Shown: positions 19,366 through 27,570 of the stretch, piece by piece
How the letters are laid out: each line of letters opens with the position of its first letter
Position numbering within the stretch: position 1 is the first letter of the stretch
Source of the DNA: Corynebacterium stationis
GTDB taxonomy: Bacteria; Actinomycetota; Actinomycetes; Mycobacteriales; Mycobacteriaceae
Reading direction: 5' to 3'
Length of the DNA stretch: 64,000 bases
Assembly: GCF_001941345.1 (NCBI RefSeq)
Contig: NZ_CP009251.1
Span: forward strand, 248,001 to 312,000
The notes under the pieces: model-generated
The model's input: the letters and a program-made list of their open reading frames with translations, nothing else
Told to the model about the DNA's origin: nothing
Database searches by the model: none
Translations under genes and position numbers: made by a program

Positions 19366-19467
19366 GGTCTCTATTATGGCGGGTACTGACGTGCTATGAG
19401 CCGATAGACTCGAATTAGCTTCCTTGATGCGTCGGCCCGCTCTGAGTACGCCCGGTAAGCTGCAGGT

Positions 19468-20610
19468 ATGACACAAAACGCCACGCCGGGCGACGGTGAG
19501 AAGAAGGGGGCACGGCCAAGCCCTGCCGTCGCTGCGCCCAATAGCGGGGAGCTCGTGCGCACGGAGGTGCCCCGGGCGTATGGCTTGGCGGGGGAGAGCG
19601 CGCGGCACTTGTCGCGCCGGGCGTGGGGGTTAGTTGCGCGCCGGGTGCGCCATGAGCTCTTCATGAACGCGATGATGGACCGCGCGGCGACGCTCACGTT
19701 CTTTACGGTGCTCACGGCGCTGCCCATGGTGTTGGGCGTGTACTCCATTGCGACGTTGGTGCTCGCGCGCAATGAGGAACAGGTGCAGAAGCTCACGGCC
19801 GATTTCATCGGGACATATCTGCCACAGGAATGGGCGGACGCCGCGCAGCGGGTCGTGGATGCGGTGGTGGGCTCGACGCAACAGTCGACGCTCATGCTGG
19901 TGTTATCGGTGGTCCTCGCACTGTTTTCGTCCTCGGCGTATGTGCGGGCGTTTGCGCGCAGTGCCAATGCGATGTATGGGCGAGTGGAAGGCCGCGGGCT
20001 CGTGCGCACGTGGACAGTGATGTGGCGGCTCACCGTCGCGATGGTGCTGGGCGTCGTGGTGATCTTTGTGGCGCTCATGCTGCAGCGCGACATCGTGGTG
20101 GGACTGTTGCGGCCTTTTGGTGGGGTCGCGGGTGTTTCTTCGGTGCGTTCTTTCCTCGTCGATTCCTTCCTGCCGGTGTGGCAATGGCTGCGCTGGCCGG
20201 TCGTGGCGGTGGTGAGCGTGACGCTGTTGGCGTTGCTGTATCGCTTCGCGCCGAATGTGCGGACGCGGAAATTCCAGTGGCTCACGGTGGGCTCAACCAT
20301 CGCGTTGCTGGGTGCCGTCGTGGCGTGGGGACTGGTGCGGGTCTATCTCACGGTGGTGGGTGCGCGCAGCGCGTACGGCGCGCTGGGGACGGTCATCAGC
20401 GCGCTGTTTGCGTTGTGGATCATGAACACGCTGTTTATCCTCGGCGTGAAGATCGACGCGGAGATTGCGCGGGCGATGGAGCTAGAGCGAGGGCTCGAGT
20501 CGGAGCGCGTTATTCAGGCGCCGCCGCGGGCGACCGGCTCGGCGGTGGCGCAGTCCGCCGCTGTGAGAGAATTGGAGGGGTTAGGCAAGGAGATCCGACT
20601 TAAAGATTGA
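19468..20610 (+). CDS. YihY/BrkB-family inner-membrane protein
   Basis: A 380-residue protein of the YihY/virulence-factor BrkB family. It has six or so membrane segments between about residues 75 and 335, including the family's TFFTVLTALPMV near the first helix and SAYGALGTVISALFALW near the last. Function is poorly understood; the old BrkB ribonuclease and virulence labels are not well supported. TAAGCT lies six bases before the ATG, so the mRNA is probably leaderless. It diverges from the restriction operon with about 100 bases between starts. GC-rich codon choice is stronger than in the core genes of the window. Carriage inside the island suggests it was acquired with it. Confidence 0.85.
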   Translation: MTQNATPGDGEKKGARPSPAVAAPNSGELVRTEVPRAYGLAGESARHLSRRAWGLVARRVRHELFMNAMMDRAATLTFFTVLTALPMVLGVYSIATLVLARNEEQVQKLTADFIGTYLPQEWADAAQRVVDAVVGSTQQSTLMLVLSVVLALFSSSAYVRAFARSANAMYGRVEGRGLVRTWTVMWRLTVAMVLGVVVIFVALMLQRDIVVGLLRPFGGVAGVSSVRSFLVDSFLPVWQWLRWPVVAVVSVTLLALLYRFAPNVRTRKFQWLTVGSTIALLGAVVAWGLVRVYLTVVGARSAYGALGTVISALFALWIMNTLFILGVKIDAEIARAMELERGLESERVIQAPPRATGSAVAQSAAVRELEGLGKEIRLKD

Positions 20611-20629
20611 GGATGAGCGAGAGTGCGGC

Positions 20630-20896
20630 TTATCGGTACACCGCAGAACGGTGTCCGACTTCGACCGCGAGCACAATGGCTTTATCGTCTTCGATGGCGC
20701 AGAGAATTCGATAGTCTCCGACGCGATATCGCCATCGTCCAGATAATGGCCCCGTAAGGCCCTTGCCGTGTCTACGAGGATCGTCTGTTCCATCCACGTT
20801 TTTAAGGAGCCACGTTGCAATAATCCTCGATACGTGCGGATCTAGTTTCGACAGCTGTTTGTCGGCTCGCCGGGAGATGCGAAGGCGGTAGACCAT
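20630..20896 (-). CDS. RelE/ParE-family toxin
   Basis: An 88-residue basic protein beginning VYRLRISRRADKQL, with GKGLTGPLSGRWRYRVGDYRI in the middle and VEVGHRS near the end, the usual layout of RelE/ParE-superfamily toxins. RelE members cleave mRNA on the ribosome and ParE members poison gyrase; the Arg-rich core fits the RelE branch better but the sequence does not settle it. It follows the antitoxin gene by nine bases on the same strand. Confidence 0.88.
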   Translation of the reverse strand: MVYRLRISRRADKQLSKLDPHVSRIIATWLLKNVDGTDDPRRHGKGLTGPLSGRWRYRVGDYRILCAIEDDKAIVLAVEVGHRSAVYR

Positions 20897-20905
20897 GGTA
20901 ACGAA

Positions 20906-21133
20906 TTAGTTCACGTATTTAGCTGCGAGTTCTTCTGCGGAGAGGGTCTCTGGATCGGCCTTGAACTCGGCCATGGCTTCCTCCCAGACCGTAAGGTCAA
21001 GCTGATCTTCCATGTAATTGTTGACGACGGTACGGATGAATTCAGAGGTGGTTTGGCCGTACGTGTGGGCGAAGTCTTGGATTGCTTCCTTCTCCGCGGT
21101 GTCGAGACGGAGGGTGATGGACGATGGTGACAT
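20906..21133 (-). CDS. RelB/DinJ-like antitoxin
   Basis: A 75-residue protein. The N-terminal SITLRLDTAEKEAIQDFA is a ribbon-helix-helix DNA-binding segment and the acidic C-terminus (about residues 45-75) would wrap the toxin. The ATG at 21133 has AGGGAGG upstream. It precedes the toxin gene by nine bases, the standard antitoxin-first order, and would repress its own promoter together with the toxin. Confidence 0.88.
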   Translation of the reverse strand: MSPSSITLRLDTAEKEAIQDFAHTYGQTTSEFIRTVVNNYMEDQLDLTVWEEAMAEFKADPETLSAEELAAKYVN

Positions 21134-21160
21134 GGTGGCCTCCCTAGCCAGTTTTCTTTC

Positions 21161-21176
21161 TGTAAGACATTGTAAG
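21161..21176. promoter_or_regulatory. Candidate operator of the toxin-antitoxin operon
   Basis: Two direct copies of TGTAAG start exactly 10 bases apart, one DNA turn, 28 bases before the antitoxin start. Read on the minus strand the same stretch contains TACAAT, a plausible -10. Spacing on one helix face suits a ribbon-helix-helix repressor. Inference only. Confidence 0.4.
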
Positions 21177-21232
21177 GCGAAGTCATGTGGTGGACAAGGG
21201 GCTGGATGATGAAGCGTGGACTGGAGGTGTGT

Positions 21233-21301
21233 TGTCTAGTGACTTCTTGGACTTGGAGTCCAGTTAGTTTATGGACAGGATGTCTAACGACTTTTTGGAC
21301 T
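21233..21301. repeat. Pair of 21-bp imperfect direct repeats beside the ssb remnant
   Basis: The 21-base segments at 21233-21253 and 21281-21301 share 18 positions and start 48 bases apart. Between them is GGACTTGGAGTCC, a short palindrome. Such clusters occur at plasmid iterons and resolution sites, and a plasmid-type ssb follows directly, but no replication or resolvase gene is present. Confidence 0.5.
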
Positions 21302-21689
21302 CTGGCTTCTTGACAATGTGGGGATGGCAATTCCCATGGTGCAAAATGGCGGAGAACGTGGCCGAAACACTCCAAAAGGGTATGAGTGTCATTATTACTG
21401 GCAAGCTCAAAGCCCAGTCTTATCAGACTAAGGAGGGGGACAACCGTACGGTGTTAGAGGTGTTGGTTGAGGATGTTGGGCCGTCGCTTTTGTTTGGCAC
21501 GGCTCAGGTTGCGCGTAATCCTCGGGATGGGCAGAGCACGCCGCAATCCGGCGCGTGGGGTAACACGCCGCAGCAGCCCGCTCAGGGTGGTTGGGGGCGC
21601 CGGCACCGACCGGGCAGGACAACTCGCCGAATATGCCGCAATCCCAGCAGAACGTCCAACAAACCATGGACGAACAGCCTCCATTCTGA
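21271..21689 (+). pseudogene. Single-stranded DNA-binding protein, truncated and frameshifted
   Basis: The reading contains AENVAETLQKGMSVIITGKL followed by SYQTKEGDNRT and VEDVGPSL, the second half of a bacterial SSB OB-fold. The first half is missing; the sequence before AENV does not match SSB. After about 21598 the frame changes, and the correct continuation in the neighbouring frame ends in MDEQPPF, the acidic tip that binds partner proteins. It therefore carries an N-terminal deletion plus a frameshift in the linker. Probably left over from a plasmid or conjugative element. Confidence 0.82.
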
Positions 21690-21878
21690 CCCTATTTTTA
21701 GCCCGCGTCACGTGTTGACGAGGGTCTTTTAGCTTTCTAAGGACAAATTCAAGTGCGCTATCCATTCAACACCAATGACATCACGAGCCAATGCCGCCCC
21801 GGCGGCAGCTGTCCTACCTGTAACGCAACCGAGCCCCCAGAAATGGTGCACACCTTCACCGTCTGGGAGGAACGGGCC
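21690..21878. other. Unassigned spacer before the IS3 element
   Basis: About 190 bases between the ssb remnant and the left inverted repeat of the IS3-family element. Short open frames exist on both strands, but none has a recognisable motif or start signal. Confidence 0.4.
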
Positions 21879-21938
21879 CGACCTCCAGAGAGTAGATACC
21901 TTGGGGTGTATAAAATGTAGGTGTAAGCCTATCACTCT

Positions 21939-22844
21939 TTATGTGGTTTGCGACTCAAACTCATCGGGAGTTTGATATCCGCACCAAGTGTGTCGGCGGC
22001 AAGTGTTGTAGCGCACGCACCAGCGGAAGACATTCCTACGGCAGATCAGCTGGTTGGCGAACGTCTTCGTATCCTTGAGGACCTCTCGCTTCAACGCTGC
22101 GTTAAACGACTCAGCGAGGGAATTATGCGCGCTGGTTCCCACCGCGCCCATCGACTGGGTAACGCCCAAGCGCCTGCATGTTGTCTGGGACTACGATGAG
22201 GTGTAGACGATTCCGTGATCTGAGTGGAAAATCGCACCGTCAAGACCTCCTCGCAGGTGGGAAGCGTTTTCGAGGGCTTCTTCTACCAGTTCGGTACGCA
22301 TGTGATCTGCGATAGCAAACCCAACAAGTTTGCGGGAGAAACAATCAATAGCTGTTGCCAAGTACATGTTCGTTCCGTCTGCGATCGGCAGATACGTAAT
22401 ATCGCCGACCAGCACACGATTCGGAGCGTGGTCGGTGAAGTCACGGTTCACCAAGTCTGCGAACACGCGCCGGCCTGTGTCGCGCACGGTGGTCTTGACC
22501 CTGCGCTTGTTTTGAAATCCGAATAGGTTCTGGGCCTGCATCAAGCGGGCCACCTTTTTGCGATTGATCCGCTTGGCAGGGGTTGTAGCACCGTCGCGAT
22601 GTGTGGGGTCGTTGAGTTCGGTAGTGATGCGACGAGCGCCCCAGACGCCGTTTTCAGCGTCGAAAATGGCCTGGATCTCAGCGGCCACCAGAGCGTCATC
22701 TAAAAGGCGCTGACTACGACGTGGAGCCGAATTCTTCTACTTGGAGTACGAAGACCGGTTAAGGTTTAGAACTTCGCACATCCGCTTAACCGAGTAGTCG
22801 GGGATATCGTCACAGGCGAACTGGAAGCGGATCACCAGGTCGTC
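21939..22844 (-). pseudogene. IS3-family transposase orfB (rve integrase core), two in-frame stops
   Basis: The reading shows the integrase core: VGDITYLPIADG (first Asp), AIDCFSRKLVGF, FHSDHG (second Asp) and NSLAESFNAALKRE (Glu). Two TAG codons interrupt it without a change of frame. One is near 22736 where YSK-stop-KNSAPRR probably replaced a Trp; the other is at 22191 after VYTSS. The C-terminus ends DEFES. Catalytic residues remain but the protein is broken into three parts. Confidence 0.85.
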
Positions 22845-23161
22845 TCTTCCGCACAATACTTCGCGGCCTTGCGCAGAATTTCACGCTCTTGACGAAGCCG
22901 CTTGTTTTCGCGCTCTAGCTGGCGAATTCGCTCCGCATCAGCAAGCTTAGCTGCCGGTGACGAGCCTGCATCATTAGCGGCAACGTTGGTATCAAACTGC
23001 TTGTACCAGTATCCCAGGGTCGAGCGATTGATCCCGAGCTCTTTTGCGACTTTGCGCATCGAAGCATCTGGGCTCGCCTCGAGCATCGCGACGGCGTCGC
23101 GCTTGAACTGTTCCGTGTAAACCTTGACGCGGGCATGGTGGTAGATTTCCTTCCTTCCCAA
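22832..23161 (-). CDS. IS3-family transposase orfA (helix-turn-helix)
   Basis: A 109-residue intact orfA. A helix-turn-helix (residues about 12-55, including MRKVAKELGINRSTLGYWY) is followed by a leucine-zipper-like coil (RIRQLERENKRLRQEREIL) and ends in KYCAEETTW, the usual site where IS3 elements shift frame into orfB. With orfB damaged, the element cannot transpose alone. Confidence 0.88.
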   Translation of the reverse strand: MGRKEIYHHARVKVYTEQFKRDAVAMLEASPDASMRKVAKELGINRSTLGYWYKQFDTNVAANDAGSSPAAKLADAERIRQLERENKRLRQEREILRKAAKYCAEETTW

Positions 23162-23203
23162 CCACAGTGGCTGGAATCCGGGGTGTCTACCTAACGGGGG
23201 TCA

Positions 23204-23455
23204 GGTCCGAACCGAATCTTCGTAATTTACGCCGTGCTCGGAATCCACCAGCATGGTCTTGGTCGGAACACACGCAATATTGATGCAGGTGCCGCCGTAC
23301 ATTTTCGGGGACTGCTCCACCAAAATGACGCGGTCGCCGTGCTCCGCGCGGTTCATGGCGATGGTCTTGCCGGCCTTACCAAAACCGATAACCAGCACAT
23401 CCACGGTAGTTTCAGCCTGATTAGTTGTCGTTGCCAAAAAACCCTGCCCTTTCAT
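23204..23455 (-). pseudogene. N-terminal remnant of RclA-like FAD disulfide oxidoreductase
   Basis: Minus-strand reading gives about 80 residues with the FAD-binding motif VIGFGKAGKTIA, the Glu of LVEQSPKMYGG and the redox-active pair in CINIACVPTK. These match RclA, the flavoprotein that protects against reactive chlorine and copper, very closely. The reading stops at the right end of the IS3-family element. It starts 71 bases downstream of the yhhQ-like gene on the same strand, so rclA was probably the second gene of that operon. The C-terminal fragment is at 8529-8676. Confidence 0.87.
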
Positions 23456-23526
23456 AAAAAGAAATGGCTTGGCGAGCCACTAAACGTTGCTACACCAAGC
23501 CTAATCACAAACGGGACGGGAGTTAT

Positions 23527-24234
23527 TTACACCGGAACGTAATCTTCGCGCTTTTTCACCCACGCGATCACTCGGGTGGTCACCGGCAAGAGCACAATTT
23601 CAATGAGTGTCTTCCAGAAAAAGCCCACGGCGACGTAGTTGATGAAGCCGCCGACGGAGTCGACACCGATGACGGACGCGGCGATGGCGCAAAACAGCAA
23701 AGTGTCGCCAAATTCACCAACAACGGTGGAGGCAATCAAGCGGGTCTTCAAACCGCCTTCGCCAGAACGTTTCTTCATCGCGTTCATGATCCAGGCGTTG
23801 AGCAGCTGGCCCACCAGGTAGCCCGCCAGAGAAGCCAGAACAATTTGTGGCACCAAGCCTAAGGTCGCAGCGAAGGCTTCTTGGCCTTCATAGAAGCTTG
23901 CCGCAGGCAGCCAAATAGCGATATAGAAGCACACCACGGCCAAAATTGCCATGCAAAAGCCGATATAGATGGCGCGCCGGGTGGATTTAAAGCCGTAGCA
24001 TTCGGCCAGCACGTCGCCGACGATATAAGCCAGAGGGAATAAGAAAAACGCGCCGTCTGTGATCAAAGGGCCAAGTTCAACACCCTTGGTGGCGTTGATG
24101 TTGGAAATAAGGAAGACGACGACAAACACCGTGACCAACCACGGATACAGAGTGGACTGTACCGGGATGAATCGGATGCTCTCGCCGCCATTTTCTGCGG
24201 TTGCGGTTGCCGATTTACTTGTCATGAAATACAT
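23527..24234 (-). CDS. YhhQ/QPTR-family queuosine-precursor transporter
   Basis: A 235-residue membrane protein with six or so helices. Family segments include NINATKGVELG near residue 50, PLAYIVGDVLAECYG near 72 and STVVGEFGDTLLF near 170. The YhhQ family imports preQ0/preQ1 or queuine for Tgt. The ATG at 24234 was favoured over one at 24225 because AGGTG lies about six bases before it. The -10-like TAGGTT (24258-24253) overlaps the divergent -10 of gluQ. tgt lies across the island, which supports a role in queuosine salvage. Confidence 0.88.
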   Translation of the reverse strand: MYFMTSKSATATAENGGESIRFIPVQSTLYPWLVTVFVVVFLISNINATKGVELGPLITDGAFFLFPLAYIVGDVLAECYGFKSTRRAIYIGFCMAILAVVCFYIAIWLPAASFYEGQEAFAATLGLVPQIVLASLAGYLVGQLLNAWIMNAMKKRSGEGGLKTRLIASTVVGEFGDTLLFCAIAASVIGVDSVGGFINYVAVGFFWKTLIEIVLLPVTTRVIAWVKKREDYVPV

Positions 24235-24251
24235 CTTCGCACCTGAAGTCG

Positions 24252-24258
24252 TAACCTA
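24252..24258. promoter_or_regulatory. Overlapping divergent -10 elements of gluQ and the YhhQ-like gene
   Basis: The seven bases TAACCTA read TAACCT on the plus strand, seven bases before the gluQ ATG, and TAGGTT on the minus strand, about 18 bases before the transporter ATG. Two RNA polymerases could not occupy both at once. Confidence 0.5.
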
Positions 24259-24264
24259 GAAATT

Positions 24265-25296
24265 ATGCATTTTTTGCCACACAGCACGAACACCCAAACA
24301 ACGCAGGAAAAGCAAGCCGGCACGCAGCCAGGTCGCCATCGCAGCGAGCCGCACAGCAACACTCAGGGTGCGGGGCGTTATGCGCCGAGTCCATCAGGGG
24401 ACTTGCACTTTGGCAACCTGCGCACAGCCTTGTTGTCGTGGTTGTATGCGCGCAGCACCAACCGGAAGTTTTTCATGAGGGTCGAAGATATTGACCAGCA
24501 GCGCTCCACGCCGGAGTCGGCGCAGCGTCAGTTAGAAGATTTGGATCAGCTGGGGTTGGAATGGGACGGGGAGGTTATCTACCAGCAGGATCGCTATGAC
24601 ATCTATGAAAAGGCTTTGGCGAAGCTTCCACACTATGAGTGCTATTGCTCGCGCAAAGACATCCAGGAAGCAGCCTCTGCCCCGCATGCCATTCCCGGGC
24701 AATATCCCGGGACCTGTCGGGATTTGAGCGACGAGGAAAGAGCTGAGAAAAGAGCATTGCTTGCCGATGCCTCCCGCGTCCCCGCCCTTCGTCTGCGCTC
24801 CGAGGTATCCACGTTTACGGTCTTTGATGAATTGGCTGGCGAATACACCGGTGATGTTGATGACATGATTTTGCGCCGGGGCGGCAATGCCAATCAGATT
24901 GGCCCACTGGGCCCGGATTGGGCCTATAATCTGGCGGTCGTCGTTGATGACGCGGAGCAAGGTATTGATCAAGTCGTGCGCGGTGATGATTTATTGTCAT
25001 CAGCGCCCCGGCAGGCGTATCTCGCGCAACTTTTAGGCTATGACATCCCGCAGTATGTGCACGTTCCCTTGGTCTTAAATGACAAAGGCCAGCGCTTAGC
25101 CAAACGCGATGGGGCAGTGACCTTGCGAGAGATGTTAAAAACTACAGAGATCGCATCCATTATTGAGCAGCTTGCGCAGTCTTTAGGTTATTTTGGAATC
25201 CATAGCGCTGATGAGCTACTGGAAGCATTTGATCCGCAAGACTTTGCACAGCGCGACGCCGCACACCAGCCTTTTACATGGACTGCCAACACTTAA
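24265..25296 (+). CDS. gluQ: Glutamyl-queuosine tRNA(Asp) synthetase
   Basis: A 343-residue class I synthetase-like enzyme that glutamylates the queuosine base of tRNA(Asp). It has the HIGH-type motif [11 protein letters not shown] near residue 42, the KMSKS-like LAKRDGA near 273, and Cys pairs in YECYCSRKD and GTCRDL that would hold zinc. It lacks the anticodon-binding domain of GltX, which defines GluQ-RS. The ATG at 24265 gives an N-terminal tail of about 38 residues, longer than usual, but TAACCT seven bases upstream supports it. Together with tgt and the YhhQ-like transporter this completes a queuosine set. Confidence 0.93.
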   Translation: MHFLPHSTNTQTTQEKQAGTQPGRHRSEPHSNTQGAGRYAPSPSGDLHFGNLRTALLSWLYARSTNRKFFMRVEDIDQQRSTPESAQRQLEDLDQLGLEWDGEVIYQQDRYDIYEKALAKLPHYECYCSRKDIQEAASAPHAIPGQYPGTCRDLSDEERAEKRALLADASRVPALRLRSEVSTFTVFDELAGEYTGDVDDMILRRGGNANQIGPLGPDWAYNLAVVVDDAEQGIDQVVRGDDLLSSAPRQAYLAQLLGYDIPQYVHVPLVLNDKGQRLAKRDGAVTLREMLKTTEIASIIEQLAQSLGYFGIHSADELLEAFDPQDFAQRDAAHQPFTWTANT

Positions 25297-25309
25297 AGGA
25301 CTCCAGCGC

Positions 25310-26872
25310 ATGGATATTTTGATGGTCTTAACCGGGCTTTTAGCCGCGACGGTCTTTGCTGTCGCATTAGGTAATAAGACAGGTTTGCCCTGGCCAGCTT
25401 TGCTGACATTGTTGACCACCGCGGTGGTGTTCATCCCAGGGTTTTCAACCTTTACAGTGCCTTCGGAGTTGATTCTTCCTATCTTCTTACCGCCGCTGTT
25501 GTGGGCGTTAGCCCGGCGGACTTCGTGGGGCGTGATTCGCGAACAATGGCGCACCATCTTGTTGCTGTCCGTGGTTTTGGTGGTCATTACTACCGCAGGC
25601 GTTGGTGCCGCAGCATATTTCTGGCTTCCCGGTATTGGGCTTGCCGGCGCGATTTTGATTGGCGCGGCAATCGCCCCACCGGATCCCGTTGCCGTGGAAG
25701 CAGTAGCCGAACCAGCAGGTATCCCGCACCGCATTACAACGTCCTTGCAGACCGAAGGGTTGTTTAATGACGCCGCATCGATTGTGCTTTTCCATCTAGC
25801 GCTTTTCGCGGTTACCGAAGGAAATGATCTCTCCGTTGCCAGCGGAGTATTGAACTTTGTTTACTCGTCGGTGGTTGCCGCTGTCTTGGGACTGGTTATT
25901 GGCCGGGCAGCAGCGTGGTTTATGAAGCATATCGATGATTCCACCGCGCGTAATGCACTGACCTGGGTGGTGCCATTTGGCACCTATATCACCGCGGAAT
26001 ATTTGGGAGCCTCCGGTGTTATCGCCGTGGTCATCGCCGCTATTGAATTAAGCTCCCGGGCACCGTTGATTGCGCAAGACCGTTCCTCGGGGCAGAATTT
26101 CTGGGATTCTGCCGAGCTGCTTTTTACCGGCGTCGCCTTTGGTCTCATCGGCATGTCCGTGCGCGATGCCATTGATGAGGTTGGCTCTGACCTGTGGCAT
26201 TCCGTCTTCGTTGGTGTTGGCCTTTCGCTGGTTGCCATCGTCATTCGCGGAGTATGGATGTATATTGTGTGCCTAATTAACCGCCAGACTGGGCAGCGGC
26301 GCAGCGCACCCACCCGCCTGCAAGAAGTCCTCTTAATGACCTGGTCGGGTATGCGCGGACTCGTGACACTGGCACTGATTTTGTCTATTCCCACCGGCGC
26401 TTTGGCCTATCATCATGAACTCGCGGTTATTGCGCTCACGGTGTTGCTGATAACCATGGTGGTCCCGGGCATGTTGCTGCCGTGGCTGATGAACCAATTG
26501 TCTTTGCGCTCGCAGGCAGAATCCGCCGAAGATGCCATGCGCGCTGTTGTCTCTGAACGCTCGCGCCAAGCCGCGATGCGCAGCCTGCGCAACTATGCCG
26601 ACACTCTCGACCCGGAAATCGCCGTCGCCGTGGATAACTGGTTTGAGGAAAACCTCGGTGCCGGCGACTTATCATCAGATGAGCGCAGCGTGCGTATGGA
26701 AAAGATTAAACGCGCTCGCACGGAGGCCAGCAAAGCCCGTGAAGTTGCATTGCTTGCTTCGCAAGAAGAGCTACTGCATATGCGTAAGAACAGGGAATTC
26801 AATCCCGCTATCGTCGATGAAATCCTGGCCGAAGTTGACCGTGCACTGTTGACAGTCAACGACCGGAAGTAA
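25310..26872 (+). CDS. CPA1-family Na+/H+ antiporter
   Basis: A 520-residue membrane protein with about twelve helices. The family signature is visible in IAPPDPVAVEAV and TEGLFNDAASIVLF (the conserved ND pair), and TWSGMRGLVTLAL lies in the tenth or eleventh helix. A cytoplasmic tail of about 110 residues follows. These proteins exchange cytoplasmic Na+ or K+ for protons. The ATG at 25310 was chosen over an upstream one at 25193 because the latter lies inside gluQ and AAAGGA is placed correctly before 25310. It follows gluQ by 13 bases, so the two are likely co-transcribed. Confidence 0.92.
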   Translation: MDILMVLTGLLAATVFAVALGNKTGLPWPALLTLLTTAVVFIPGFSTFTVPSELILPIFLPPLLWALARRTSWGVIREQWRTILLLSVVLVVITTAGVGAAAYFWLPGIGLAGAILIGAAIAPPDPVAVEAVAEPAGIPHRITTSLQTEGLFNDAASIVLFHLALFAVTEGNDLSVASGVLNFVYSSVVAAVLGLVIGRAAAWFMKHIDDSTARNALTWVVPFGTYITAEYLGASGVIAVVIAAIELSSRAPLIAQDRSSGQNFWDSAELLFTGVAFGLIGMSVRDAIDEVGSDLWHSVFVGVGLSLVAIVIRGVWMYIVCLINRQTGQRRSAPTRLQEVLLMTWSGMRGLVTLALILSIPTGALAYHHELAVIALTVLLITMVVPGMLLPWLMNQLSLRSQAESAEDAMRAVVSERSRQAAMRSLRNYADTLDPEIAVAVDNWFEENLGAGDLSSDERSVRMEKIKRARTEASKAREVALLASQEELLHMRKNREFNPAIVDEILAEVDRALLTVNDRK

Positions 26873-26900
26873 GAAAAGATTTCTGGCTACACTGGCAGCT

Positions 26901-27248
26901 ATGGATGGGCAGGGAATTTACGAATACGCCGAAGACGACGCGAGCATGGACTACCTGTACGGGTTCTTTGACAAAGACCTGAAAGACCGCCTCGAAACCG
27001 AACGTCAATTTATCCCCGAAGGTTTAGAAGACCTGATCGGGGACAATTCCCTGCTCGACTACATTTGGCTGTGGATTAAAGATGCTGGCCCGCGCGGGTT
27101 CCGTCAGTATCTTTTCGATGGGGGCTATGCAGAATCCGAAGTCATCGAAGCTTTCCTAGCTAAGCGTCAAGAGTGGGGAATGAACACGCCACCTCATTTG
27201 GAATGGCTTGAGCAAGATGACTTTGACGTCGCGTCCTTGGAAACTTAA
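26901..27248 (+). CDS. Conserved hypothetical acidic protein
   Basis: A 115-residue, strongly acidic, aromatic-rich soluble protein with no domain I can name and no signal or membrane segment. TACACT lies exactly seven bases before the ATG, so it probably has its own leaderless transcript despite following the antiporter gene by 28 bases. It ends just before the SRP RNA gene on the opposite strand. Codon use looks native. Function unknown. Confidence 0.75.
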   Translation: MDGQGIYEYAEDDASMDYLYGFFDKDLKDRLETERQFIPEGLEDLIGDNSLLDYIWLWIKDAGPRGFRQYLFDGGYAESEVIEAFLAKRQEWGMNTPPHLEWLEQDDFDVASLET

Positions 27249-27249
27249 A

Positions 27250-27338
27250 AGGGACCCCGCGCACCCGACAGAGCCTGCTGACCCTTGCTGCATTCCTGCC
27301 CTGGGGGAGTTCACAGGATGACGCCACGCGGAATCCTC
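27250..27338 (-). ncRNA. ffs: Signal recognition particle RNA, small bacterial (4.5S-like) type
   Basis: On the minus strand the conserved SRP domain reads CAGGGCAGGAATGCAGCAAG, the asymmetric loop and GGAA-type region bound by Ffh, followed by GGGTCAGCAGG. Its ends GGATTCCGCG and CGCGGGGTCC pair to close the hairpin. A -10-like TAGGCT (27350-27345) sits eight bases upstream of the proposed 5' end. It targets nascent membrane and secreted proteins. Confidence 0.9.
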
Positions 27339-27570
27339 TCCTAGAGCCTAGCGCTTGAGCGACTGCATTACAAAATAAAGGGTATGCAAAGGGCATGCCG
27401 AGAATGCTCTCTGGCGAAAAGGGGCGCGCTGAGGCGCGCCGAGACATTCACTGGGGCGCAGTCCTAGGAAGCCCGGTAGTGCAAACTCGGTACTCTAATA
27501 ATTTCCTTTAAAATACGTTGTGACCTGCTGATTTTGTGTGGTGTTGCCCGTGCTGATAATGTTTCTTCTC

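Larger units (their letters stand above)
8677..23203. mobile_element. 14.5-kb IS-bounded island with restriction, toxin-antitoxin and ssb remnant
   Basis: The segment lies between two fragments of one RclA-like gene. Its outer edges coincide with the inverted repeat of a decayed IS30-family element (left) and of a decayed IS3-family element (right). Cargo: a Type ISP-like restriction gene with mcrB and mcrC, a YihY-like membrane protein, a RelE/RelB-type pair and a truncated ssb. The two ISs belong to different families, so this is not a simple composite transposon. Loss of the central part of the target gene points to more than one event, such as IS insertion followed by recombination. No integrase or att site was found. 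Confidence 0.75.
21879..23203 (-). mobile_element. IS3-family insertion sequence, decayed
   Basis: A 1.3-kb element. Its right end (23180-23203, read inward TGACCCCCGTTAGGTAGACA) and left end (from 21879, CGACCTCC...GTAGATACC) form an imperfect inverted repeat with about 15 of 24 positions matching. It holds orfA and a damaged orfB on the minus strand. The right end abuts the N-terminal fragment of the RclA-like gene. No matching target duplication flanks it. Confidence 0.75.

Noticed and set aside
19366-19608. N-terminal extension of the Type ISP protein to 1727 residues
   Set aside because: The extra 81 residues have no domain, overlap the divergent YihY gene and cross the likely promoter at 19373-19378; the nuclease domain starts at 19365.
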